From NCBI GenBank assembly GCA_013695925.1, contig JACCZO010000177.1, positions 1 to 13,783 on the forward strand: DNA of 13,783 nucleotides, given 5' to 3'. Position 1 is the stretch's first letter. Each line of letters begins with the position of its first letter. This stretch comes from Chthoniobacterales bacterium (lineage in GTDB: Bacteria > Verrucomicrobiota > Verrucomicrobiia > Chthoniobacterales > UBA10450). The position numbers and the translations under genes are program-made. The notes beneath the pieces were generated by a model. That model saw nothing but the letters and a program-made list of their open reading frames with translations, did not search any database and was not told where the DNA came from. Positions 8,530 to 13,783 of the stretch are shown piece after piece.

Positions 8530-9371
8530 TGGTCGCGCGACAGGCTCGCCTCGATCAGGCCAAACGGCTCTTCCGTCGGAACGAAAACCTCGTTCTTATT
8601 CTCCAGTCCGAAGGGCGCGAGATTGATCAACAGGCAGTGTTTGTTAGGCATAGCCAGGTCAATCCGCGAAATTTCCGCGCAAGCCTGGAAAGCCGCCTCC
8701 CCCATTTGAAACAATGTCGTCTGCGCCGAGGGGCTGAAGTTTTCCGCAAAGACCTTGATCATCGCCGCCAGAATGGCCTCATCTGTCGTGCGATAGCTGG
8801 CCGGCACACCCGCGAAATGCCAGGTCGCGCTAAAAGAGGTGGCGAGAATGCGATCGGCTGTCTCGGGCAGGGTGGTGTATTCGCATTTCGGATAGCCTTC
8901 AAAACCGGACCCGGTTGATTTCAGGATGACGAGGTCGCGAATACCGGCGCTCAATTCACTCGAGCCGGCGCGGCAAATCGCCCGCCCAAAACGCCGCGCC
9001 TCGCTCCCGGCTTCGAAAGTGTGCGGATGCGGCTTGCCGGAGACCTCGAGCCGGTTCCAGGCGCGCTCCGCGACCTCGATTGTCGCTTCCGATACCTGCT
9101 CATAGCGCCTGACGAAATGCTCGCCCACGAGAGCGGCAAAACGCTCCAGGTCCTCGGCCAGATGTTGCTTGGCCAGGACGTTGACCGTGTTCTTGATTGT
9201 GTCAGTCGCGACCACCTTGGAGTTGTCACCCGCCGTGTAGGAGGTCTCGAAATCCCCGGCCAGGAGGGCCGATACTTCAATCTCCCGGATGGTGTGGATC
9301 GGTCCGTCGCGCAGGATCTTCAGCACCCGCACCTTCGCTTTTCCGTAACGTTGTTCGATCAGTTTCGCCAT
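8526..9371 (-). CDS. uox: Urate oxidase (cofactor-free uricase)
   Basis: Oxidises urate with O2 to 5-hydroxyisourate and H2O2 without a metal or flavin. The 281 residues match the usual ~300 of the two-T-fold uricase family. Aligned by eye with the Aspergillus enzyme, the catalytic set is complete: K11 (in YGKAKVRV), T56-D57 (VVATDTIKNT), F157 (LKSTGSGFEGY), R174 (TADRILATSF), Q217 (SAQTTLFQM), N243 and H245 (MPNKHCLLIN). The KPHPHTF and EYTTLPET motifs are also present. There is no signal peptide and no peroxisomal-type SKL ending. The start is supported by homologous length and by GAGG four bases upstream. It is divergent from OHCU decarboxylase across a 37-bp gap that holds a 19-bp palindrome, and is translationally coupled to xdhC downstream. 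Confidence 0.96.
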   Translation of the reverse strand: MAKLIEQRYGKAKVRVLKILRDGPIHTIREIEVSALLAGDFETSYTAGDNSKVVATDTIKNTVNVLAKQHLAEDLERFAALVGEHFVRRYEQVSEATIEVAERAWNRLEVSGKPHPHTFEAGSEARRFGRAICRAGSSELSAGIRDLVILKSTGSGFEGYPKCEYTTLPETADRILATSFSATWHFAGVPASYRTTDEAILAAMIKVFAENFSPSAQTTLFQMGEAAFQACAEISRIDLAMPNKHCLLINLAPFGLENKNEVFVPTEEPFGLIEASLSRDQ

Positions 9372-9380
9372 TGCGCCTCA

Positions 9381-9399
9381 GGACTAAATCATTTAGTCC
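9381..9399. promoter_or_regulatory. 19-bp palindrome, probable operator between divergent urate genes
   Basis: GGACTAAATCATTTAGTCC is a perfect inverted repeat (9-bp arms, one central base). It lies exactly 9 bases from the uricase ATG on one side and 9 bases from the OHCU decarboxylase ATG on the other. The size and form fit the binding site of a dimeric repressor such as a MarR- or Rrf2-type protein, and one urate-responsive site could control both operons. The regulator is not encoded in the window. No clean -35/-10 pair is visible, so promoter positions are not assigned. Confidence 0.7.
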
Positions 9400-9408
9400 G
9401 AAAGCGCG

Positions 9409-9903
9409 ATGCTAAAGCTGGCCGAGCTCAACGACCTCGATCTGGAGCAGTTTACCCTCCGTCTGCGGCCCGTTTTCGAACATTCACCCTGGGTCGCCGC
9501 TCGCACCGCCAAAGACCGCCCCTTCGCCGACCTCGCGGAACTGCACCGTGCTCTTTGCCGGACCGTGCATGCCGCGAATGAGGATGAAAAACTCGCTCTC
9601 ATCCGAGCGCATCCCGACCTGGTGGGCAACGCTACTCTGACTAACGAGTCTCGCGCGGAACAAAAAAGCGCCGGGCTCGACAGTCTGACCGCGGAAGAGA
9701 TCGCGCGCTTCGGCGATTTCAACCAGCGTTACCGGTCGAAGTTCGATTTTCCCTTCGTCATCTGCGCCCGCCTGAACAAAAAAGAAGCGATTTTGCAGGC
9801 CTTCCCCGCACGCCTGGAAAATTCCCGCGAGCAGGAAATCGAAGCTGGCCTCAGCGAGATCTGCAAAATCGCGGAGCTGCGGCTGCGCGACCTGGTCTCA
9901 TGA
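9409..9903 (+). CDS. uraD: 2-oxo-4-hydroxy-4-carboxy-5-ureidoimidazoline (OHCU) decarboxylase
   Basis: Third step of urate breakdown: stereospecific decarboxylation of OHCU to (S)-allantoin. The 164 residues match the family length. Visible signatures are FEHSPWVA (23-30), RAHPDLVG (66-73) with the catalytic histidine at H68, E84-x-x-SAGL (84-90), the substrate-pocket stretch FPFVICA (114-120), and a C-terminal E-x-x-x-G-L-x-E-I-x-K-I-x-x-x-R-L-x-D-L-V helix. It is an all-helical cytoplasmic protein with no signal peptide. Only a weak GAAAG precedes the ATG. It is the first gene of the rightward urate operon, divergent from uricase, and its TGA overlaps the HIU hydrolase ATG (ATGA). In some bacteria this domain is fused to uricase or HIU hydrolase; here it is free-standing. 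Confidence 0.95.
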   Translation: MLKLAELNDLDLEQFTLRLRPVFEHSPWVAARTAKDRPFADLAELHRALCRTVHAANEDEKLALIRAHPDLVGNATLTNESRAEQKSAGLDSLTAEEIARFGDFNQRYRSKFDFPFVICARLNKKEAILQAFPARLENSREQEIEAGLSEICKIAELRLRDLVS

Positions 9904-10226
9904 GCACCCTCTCCACTCACGTCCTCGACACGATGCACGGGCGCCCCGCTGCCGGAATGAAGGTTGAACTATGGTCGCGCGATCGCTCGGAATTGATCAA
10001 GAGTATCACAACAAACAGCGACGGCCGGACCGACGGCCCGCTGCTCGCGGGCGACGAGATGCAGGCGGGCAATTTCGAACTCGTTTTCCACGTCGGCGAC
10101 TACTTCGGCGAACGAAATTTTCTCGATCAAGTGCCAGTGCGGTTCACGATCAGCGACGCGACTGCGAAATATCACGTGCCGCTGCTCGTCACGCCGTGGG
10201 CTTACAGTACCTACCGCGGGAGTTGA
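9900..10226 (+). CDS. uraH: 5-hydroxyisourate hydrolase (transthyretin-like)
   Basis: Hydrolyses 5-hydroxyisourate, the product of uricase, to OHCU. The 108 residues match cytoplasmic members of the family. The N-terminal signature LSTHVLDTMHGRPA holds catalytic H7, NSDGRTDGPL holds R43, KYHVPLL holds H92, and the protein ends in YRGS, the tetrapeptide that separates HIU hydrolases from transthyretins. There is no periplasmic signal peptide. Its start is coupled to OHCU decarboxylase by ATGA. Its TGA overlaps the ATG of the frameshifted GxxExxY gene as TGATG, exactly where the inverted-repeat cassette begins. Confidence 0.96.
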   Translation: MSTLSTHVLDTMHGRPAAGMKVELWSRDRSELIKSITTNSDGRTDGPLLAGDEMQAGNFELVFHVGDYFGERNFLDQVPVRFTISDATAKYHVPLLVTPWAYSTYRGS

Positions 10227-10661
10227 TGCCTCACGCAGAGGTCGCAAAGGTCGCAGAGGTGAGGGAAAATGATATCGCAACGCAGGTGATCGGTGCTGCG
10301 CTTCAGGTGCATAGCGCTGGGACCCGGCTTGCTCGAGACCGTCTACGAAGTGATCCTTGCCCATGAGTTGCGGAAAGCCGGCCTCTCCGTCGAACGCCAA
10401 CGGCCCATCGCCATCCGCTACGACGGCTTAACGTTCGACGAGGGTTTCCGCGCCGATTTGGTAGTCGAGGACCTTGTCATTGTGGAACTCAAGTCTGTCC
10501 AGACGCTCGCGCCCGTGCACAGCAAACAGTTACTGACGCAGCTCCGCCTGACTGAACTGAAGCTTGGCCTCCTGATCAATTTCGGAGAAGAGCGCCTGAA
10601 GAACGGGATCAAGCGGGTAGCAAACGGCCTCCCGCGATCAGACGCCGAGATTAGATTGTGA
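10226..10661 (+). pseudogene. GxxExxY family protein (PDDEXK-like), frameshifted
   Basis: Protein of the GxxExxY family, which has a restriction-endonuclease-like fold; its biological role is unknown. The name motif is exact (GLLETVYE). FRADLVVEDLVIVELKS supplies the D...ExK nuclease-type residues, and KQLLTQLRLTELKLGLLINF is the usual C-terminal region. The conserved N-terminus (TQVIGAALQVH) is present, but in another frame: after GTG CAT at 10307-10312 one base (A10313) remains where a codon is expected before GCG CTG GGA. This implies a 2-base loss at ~10313. The upstream frame stops at 10366. A GTG at 10293 could open the downstream frame but would omit the conserved start of the family. 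The gene sits between two inverted repeats within the urate operon. It could be decayed, rescued by frameshifting, or affected by a sequencing error. Confidence 0.85.
10227..10260 (+). repeat. Left 34-bp terminal inverted repeat of the GxxExxY cassette
   Basis: This stretch matches the reverse complement of 10667-10700 at 33 of 34 positions; the single mismatch is A at 10237 against C at 10690 (G on the complementary strand). It begins TGCCTCACGC and then carries three near-copies of a 9-base unit, GC(A)(G/A)AGGTC, which read in frame as Ala-Glu/Lys-Val. It begins inside the TGATG at the HIU hydrolase stop. Confidence 0.9.
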
Positions 10662-10666
10662 ACGAA

Positions 10667-10700
10667 ACCTCTGCGACCTTTGCGACCTCCGCGTGAGGCA
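10667..10700 (-). repeat. Right 34-bp terminal inverted repeat of the GxxExxY cassette
   Basis: Reverse complement of 10227-10260 with one mismatch. It starts six bases after the GxxExxY stop codon and ends 7 bases before the allantoicase ATG. Its last bases include GAGG (10695-10698), 9 bases before that ATG, so the cassette end now appears to supply the ribosome binding site of allantoicase. Confidence 0.9.
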
Positions 10701-10707
10701 ATAGCTG

Positions 10708-11721
10708 ATGAACCCCAACGACAAAACACCGCCGGGCTTGATCGACCTCGCAGCGGAGCGCGTCGGCGGCCGCGCGCTGCTCGCAAACGACGAATTTTTC
10801 GCCGAGAAAGAAAACCTCCTCCAGCCCGGACGCGGCATCTTCATTCCGGACAAGTACACCGACCACGGAAAATGGATGGACGGCTGGGAGACTCGCCGTC
10901 GTCGCATTCCCGGCCACGACTGGTGTGTCGTGCAATTGGGCTTGCGCGGCATCATCAAACAGGTCGACATCGATACCAACCATTTCCTGGGCAATCATCC
11001 GCCTTTCGCCTCGCTCGACGCGCTTTGCCTAACGACTGAATTTCCACCGGATACCGCGGCCATCGACGGCCTTTCCTGGACGCCCATCCTGGCCAGGTCG
11101 CCGCTAAATCCGGGCGCGCAAAATCTCTTCCCGATCAGCCATGGCGAACCGGCGACACACGTCCGCTTGAATATCATCCCGGACGGTGGCGTGGCGCGCC
11201 TGCGCGTTTACGGGATTGTCGTTCCTGACTGGAGCGCGCTGAAACCGAACGACGTTATCGACCTCGTCGCGGTAGAAAATGGCGGCGTCCCGCTGGCCTG
11301 CAGTGACATGTTTTTCAGCTCGATGAACAACCTCATCATGCCCGGCCGCTCCGCCAACATGGGCGACGGCTGGGAAACAAAACGCCGGCGCGGGCCCGGC
11401 CACGATTGGATTATTTTGAAACTCGGATTGCCCGGCACGATCGAAAAAATCGAAGTCGATACCAATCACTTCAAAGGTAACTATCCCGACACCTGTTCGA
11501 TCGAAGCCTGCGTCGCACCGGACGCTTCGACCGATGAACTGACGAACTCTCCTTGGAAGGAAATTCTGCCCAGGACAAAACTGGAGGCGAACAAGCGGCA
11601 CTTTTTCGAACGCGAACTCTCTCCGCTCTCCGCCTGCACGCACCTCCGCTTGAACATTTATCCCGATGGCGGTGTGAGCCGCTTCCGGGTCTGGGGAAAG
11701 CCAACTCTGCCTAACGAATGA
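10708..11721 (+). CDS. alc: Allantoicase (allantoate amidinohydrolase)
   Basis: Converts allantoate to (S)-ureidoglycolate and urea. The 337 residues form the two tandem beta-jelly-roll repeats typical of the family. Repeat 1 (~10-170) contains DGWETRRRRIPGHDW at 58-72, DTNHFLGN at 89-96 and RLNIIPDGGVARLRVYG at 153-169. Repeat 2 (~182-331) contains DGWETKRRRGPGHDW at 220-234, DTNHFKGN at 251-258 and RLNIYPDGGVSRFRVWG at 314-330. Both copies look intact. ATG at 10708 has GAGG 9 bases upstream, contributed by the right inverted repeat of the inserted cassette. Its stop overlaps the allantoinase ATG as ATGA. Without the cassette it would follow HIU hydrolase directly. Confidence 0.96.
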   Translation: MNPNDKTPPGLIDLAAERVGGRALLANDEFFAEKENLLQPGRGIFIPDKYTDHGKWMDGWETRRRRIPGHDWCVVQLGLRGIIKQVDIDTNHFLGNHPPFASLDALCLTTEFPPDTAAIDGLSWTPILARSPLNPGAQNLFPISHGEPATHVRLNIIPDGGVARLRVYGIVVPDWSALKPNDVIDLVAVENGGVPLACSDMFFSSMNNLIMPGRSANMGDGWETKRRRGPGHDWIILKLGLPGTIEKIEVDTNHFKGNYPDTCSIEACVAPDASTDELTNSPWKEILPRTKLEANKRHFFERELSPLSACTHLRLNIYPDGGVSRFRVWGKPTLPNE

Positions 11722-13013
11722 GCGATTTCGATCTGCTCGTCCGCGGCGGCGAACAAGACATCGGGGTAAGCGACGGAAAAATCGTGGCCTTTGGCCGGAA
11801 TCTGGCCGGCTCCGCAAGCGAGGAAATCGACGCGCTGGATCTGGCGATTTTTCCCGGCGCGATCGACGCCCACGTACATTTCAACGAGCCCGGCCGGACC
11901 GATTGGGAGGGGTTCGCAACCGGCTCGCGGGCCGCCGCGGCCGGCGGCACCACCACCATCTTCGACATGCCGCTTAACGCGCATCCGCCGACGATCGACG
12001 GACCGAGCTTCGACGCGAAGCGCGCGGCCGCGGAGAAAAATTCGTGGGTCGATTTCGGCCTTTGGGGCGGCCTGGTTCCGGGAAATCTCGAGCAACTGGA
12101 GACGCTGCGCGCTCGCGGCGTCGTCGGCCTGAAGGCGTTCATGTGCGGGAGCGGGATCGACGATTTTCCGGCCGTGAATCACGCAACCTTGCGGGCCGGA
12201 ATGAAACGCGCGGCGGAGCTTGATCTGCTCGTCGCCGTCCATGCCGAGTCTAATGAATTGATTGGCGCGCCGTCGGACCATGGGACGGTGCGCGATTATC
12301 TCGCGTCCCGGCCAATCGAGGCCGAATTGTCGGCCGTTCAGACGGCTCTCGATCTCGCGCGGGAAACGGGCTGTCGGCTGCACATCGTGCACGTGAGTTG
12401 TGGACGCGGCGTGACCCTGGTCGCGGACGCGCGCGCCCAGGGCGTGGATGTAACCTGCGAGACCTGCCCCCATTATTTGTTTCTAAACGACCAAGACATG
12501 ACCCGACTCGGCGCGGTCGCGAAGTGTGCCCCTCCCCTGCGCGCTCAGACAGACCAGGATGAGCTTTGGCAGCGCCTCGGCGATGTCACGACCATCGGTT
12601 CCGATCACTCGCCCTCGCCCTGGTCGTTGAAGGAAGAGCAGAACTTCTTCCGCGTCTGGGGCGGCATCTCGAGCTGCCAGCATCTTCTTCCGTTGCTGAT
12701 TGACGCTGCGGAAAAGATTTCGCGTGCGGAGATCGCCAGACTAACGAGTATTGGCGTGGCGGAGCGTTTCCGCATCTCTGAGAAGGGTGGGCTGACGATT
12801 GGCAAGGACGCCGATTTCACGCTGGTCGATCTGCAGGCGGAAGAAGTCATCAGCACGGACACGTTGCATTACAGAAATCCGCACACGCCATATCTCGGCC
12901 GCAAATTACGCGGCCGGGTCGTCCAGACGATGCTGCGCGGCCAAACAATCTTTAAAAATGGCCACTTTGTGGGCACCGGTCGAGGCAGGTTCCTCCACCC
13001 TGGTTCTCGCTGA
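11718..13013 (+). CDS. allB: Allantoinase (cyclic amidohydrolase)
   Basis: Zinc-dependent ring opening of allantoin to allantoate. The 431 residues are slightly under the ~450 usual for the family. Metal ligands and landmarks are in order: DAHVHFNEPGRTDWEGF with H52 and H54, GLKAFMCGS with the lysine expected to be carboxylated (K139), VHAES with H175, HIVHVS with H222/H225, and TIGSDHSPSP with D296. The EPGRTDWEG variant after the HxH motif favours allantoinase over dihydroorotase or hydantoinase, as does the pathway context. The C-terminus (FVGTGRGRFLHPGSR) is close to the family's usual end. The start overlaps the allantoicase stop as ATGA. It is the last gene of the rightward operon, and tandem hairpins begin at its stop codon. 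Confidence 0.95.
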   Translation: MSDFDLLVRGGEQDIGVSDGKIVAFGRNLAGSASEEIDALDLAIFPGAIDAHVHFNEPGRTDWEGFATGSRAAAAGGTTTIFDMPLNAHPPTIDGPSFDAKRAAAEKNSWVDFGLWGGLVPGNLEQLETLRARGVVGLKAFMCGSGIDDFPAVNHATLRAGMKRAAELDLLVAVHAESNELIGAPSDHGTVRDYLASRPIEAELSAVQTALDLARETGCRLHIVHVSCGRGVTLVADARAQGVDVTCETCPHYLFLNDQDMTRLGAVAKCAPPLRAQTDQDELWQRLGDVTTIGSDHSPSPWSLKEEQNFFRVWGGISSCQHLLPLLIDAAEKISRAEIARLTSIGVAERFRISEKGGLTIGKDADFTLVDLQAEEVISTDTLHYRNPHTPYLGRKLRGRVVQTMLRGQTIFKNGHFVGTGRGRFLHPGSR

Positions 13014-13039
13014 GATATCAGCGCGTCTTTTCCAGACGC
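13008..13039 (+). terminator. Tandem small hairpins at the end of the urate operon
   Basis: CGCTGA-GATA-TCAGCG (13008-13023) contains the allantoinase TGA in its stem. It is followed at once by GCGTCT-TTTCC-AGACGC (13023-13039). Each stem is 6 bp and they share one base, so they may compete. No T run follows, so this is at best a weak or Rho-assisted 3' end, or an mRNA-stabilising structure. Confidence 0.35.
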
Positions 13040-13056
13040 ACCAATGCTTCCTGGCC

Positions 13057-13134
13057 TCACTCTTCTCTCTTCTCTGACCGTGCCAAAAGATGATAGATCG
13101 CGCCCTCAAATTCAATCCGCAGTGGACCCACCAT
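13057..13134 (-). pseudogene. N-terminal remnant of a REP-associated tyrosine transposase (Y1/RAYT)
   Basis: On the minus strand ATG at 13134 opens a 25-codon frame ending in TGA at 13057-13059. It contains PLRIEFEGAIYHLLARS, which closely resembles the conserved opening of RAYT/IS200-like Y1 transposases (typically RPLRIEF-GA-YHV--RG). The family continues for some 150-300 residues with an HUH motif and a catalytic tyrosine; none of that follows here. It is therefore a decayed fragment, squeezed between the urate operon and the insertion sequence. Its presence is notable because a REP-like palindrome, the type of element RAYTs act on, lies at 6427-6525. Confidence 0.6.
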
Positions 13135-13181
13135 CTACCAATCCCCAGCCGCCTACCGTAATGTCAAATGTATAGGGCGTG

Positions 13182-13211
13182 TTGCCCAAATCGGGGGGCC
13201 AGTAAAATAAT
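13182..13211 (+). promoter_or_regulatory. Possible outward-in promoter of the insertion sequence
   Basis: TTGCCC (13182-13187) and AATAAT (13206-13211) are separated by 18 bases and match 4/6 and 5/6 of the sigma-70 consensus. They lie about 45 bases upstream of the transposase start, in a short AT-rich patch. A palindrome CCCAAAGTTTGGG follows at 13216-13228 and could be an operator or part of the element's end. Confidence 0.35.
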
Positions 13212-13243
13212 AGTACCCAAAGTTTGGGCGATCTGATAAAGCC

Positions 13244-13267
13244 GTTGTCCCAACATGATGGGACAAC
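13244..13267 (+). promoter_or_regulatory. Hairpin enclosing the transposase start codon
   Basis: GTTGTCCCA (13244-13252) and TGGGACAAC (13259-13267) form a perfect 9-bp stem. The 6-base loop ACATGA contains the first ATG (13255-13257) and the first base of the second. No Shine-Dalgarno sequence precedes it. The structure would limit initiation on folded mRNA, a known way for insertion sequences to keep transposase low. Confidence 0.55.
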
Positions 13268-13783
13268 AAAAGAGCGAGCGCGAACTGTTCAGCTACGAGG
13301 TCAACCTGGAGAAGCGGGTGCGGAGCGACCATCCCTTGCGCCGGGTGGCGGCGGCGATTGATTTTAGGTTTGTGCGCGAGGAAGTGGCGCAGTGTTACGG
13401 AAGTAAGGGCAATGTCTCGGTCGACCCCGAGGTGATCATGAAGATGATGTTCCTGCTCTTCTTCGATGATGTGGCGAGTGAGCGGGAGTTGATGAAGATC
13501 ATCGCCGAGCGGCTCGATTATCTCTGGTTTTTGGGCTACGGGCTCGAGGACGAGATTCCCGATCACAGTGTCTTATCCAAGGCGCGGGCGCGCTGGGGGG
13601 AGGAAGTCTTCGAAGGACTCTTTGTGCAGACGATCAGCCAGTGTGTGGCAGCGGGGCTGGTTGATGGGCGCAAGCTGCATGTGGACTCCAGCCTGCTTGA
13701 GGCGAATGCCTCGCGGGAAAGTGTGATCAAGGGAACACCGGAGTTGATCGCGGCCTTGAAGCGCGCCTATCAGGCGACCGAAA
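13255..13783 (+). CDS. IS1182-like (DDE, IS4/IS5 superfamily) transposase, 3' end outside window
   Basis: Cut-and-paste transposase of an insertion sequence. 176 residues are visible and the frame is still open at the window edge. The N-terminal DUF772-type domain shows LEKRVRSDHPLRRV (18-31), SVDPEVIMKMMFLLFFDDVA (55-74), SERELMKIIAERLDYLWFLG (75-94) and IPDHSVLSKARARW (101-114). DGRKLHVDSSLLEANAS follows, with D144 as the likely first acidic residue of the DDE catalytic triad. The second D and the E would lie beyond the edge. Two adjacent ATGs (13255, 13258) are possible starts, both at the hairpin. The element lies downstream of the allantoinase gene and does not interrupt it. The left inverted repeat cannot be fixed because the right end is not visible. 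Confidence 0.92.
   Translation, partial: MMGQQKSERELFSYEVNLEKRVRSDHPLRRVAAAIDFRFVREEVAQCYGSKGNVSVDPEVIMKMMFLLFFDDVASERELMKIIAERLDYLWFLGYGLEDEIPDHSVLSKARARWGEEVFEGLFVQTISQCVAAGLVDGRKLHVDSSLLEANASRESVIKGTPELIAALKRAYQATE

Noticed and set aside
10293..10661. GTG at 10293 as the real start of an intact GxxExxY protein
   Set aside because: It would drop the conserved N-terminal IGAALQVH segment, which is present in the adjacent frame; a frameshift explains both parts better.
13153..13566. A 137-codon minus-strand frame over the IS end
   Set aside because: It is antisense to an unmistakable transposase and has no features of its own.
1..13783. CRISPR arrays, rRNA or tRNA genes, phage genes
   Set aside because: No regularly spaced repeats, RNA gene signatures or phage structural genes were seen on either strand.

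Overview
The window looks like a piece of chromosome from a GC-rich bacterium, most likely a soil Verrucomicrobiota of the Chthoniobacter/Udaeobacter type. That placement is an inference. It rests on the GC-rich coding style, the form of the IS1182-like transposase at the right edge, a frameshifted GxxExxY gene in a cassette, a REP-like palindromic repeat, and weak use of Shine-Dalgarno sequences. No rRNA, tRNA or CRISPR array was found.

Layout. (1) 1-718: the C-terminal half of pyruvate kinase, cut by the window edge. (2) 723-6430: two coupled cell-surface glycosyltransferase genes. One is a 1322-residue fusion (methyltransferase-like domain, coiled coil, GT2, GT2, GT4); the other is a 580-residue GT2-GT2 protein. 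(3) 6427-6585: a REP-like palindromic repeat that carries the stop codon of the second glycosyltransferase, then an intrinsic terminator facing the other way. (4) 6583-7660, minus strand: a compact sigma-70 factor with an AT-rich leader that holds a possible 18-codon leader peptide and a long hairpin. (5) 7660-13013: a urate-degradation locus built around a 37-bp divergent control region. Uricase and xdhC read left. OHCU decarboxylase, HIU hydrolase, allantoicase and allantoinase read right. (6) 13008-13783: tandem hairpins, a fragment of a REP-associated tyrosine transposase (RAYT), and the start of an IS1182-like insertion sequence that runs off the window.

How the genes work together. Uricase oxidises urate to 5-hydroxyisourate, HIU hydrolase opens it to OHCU, and OHCU decarboxylase yields (S)-allantoin. 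Allantoinase gives allantoate, and allantoicase gives ureidoglycolate and urea. XdhC serves the upstream step by maturing xanthine dehydrogenase, whose own genes are not in the window. Nearly all junctions in this locus are 4-base ATGA overlaps. The exception is the gap between HIU hydrolase and allantoicase, where a roughly 480-bp cassette with 34-bp terminal inverted repeats (33/34 matching) holds a frameshifted GxxExxY gene.

The points most worth following up are that inverted-repeat cassette inside an operon, the symmetric 19-bp palindrome between the divergent urate genes, the leader ORF and hairpin before the sigma factor, the REP-like repeat and RAYT fragment in the same window, and a strongly over-represented octamer, CCTAACGA.
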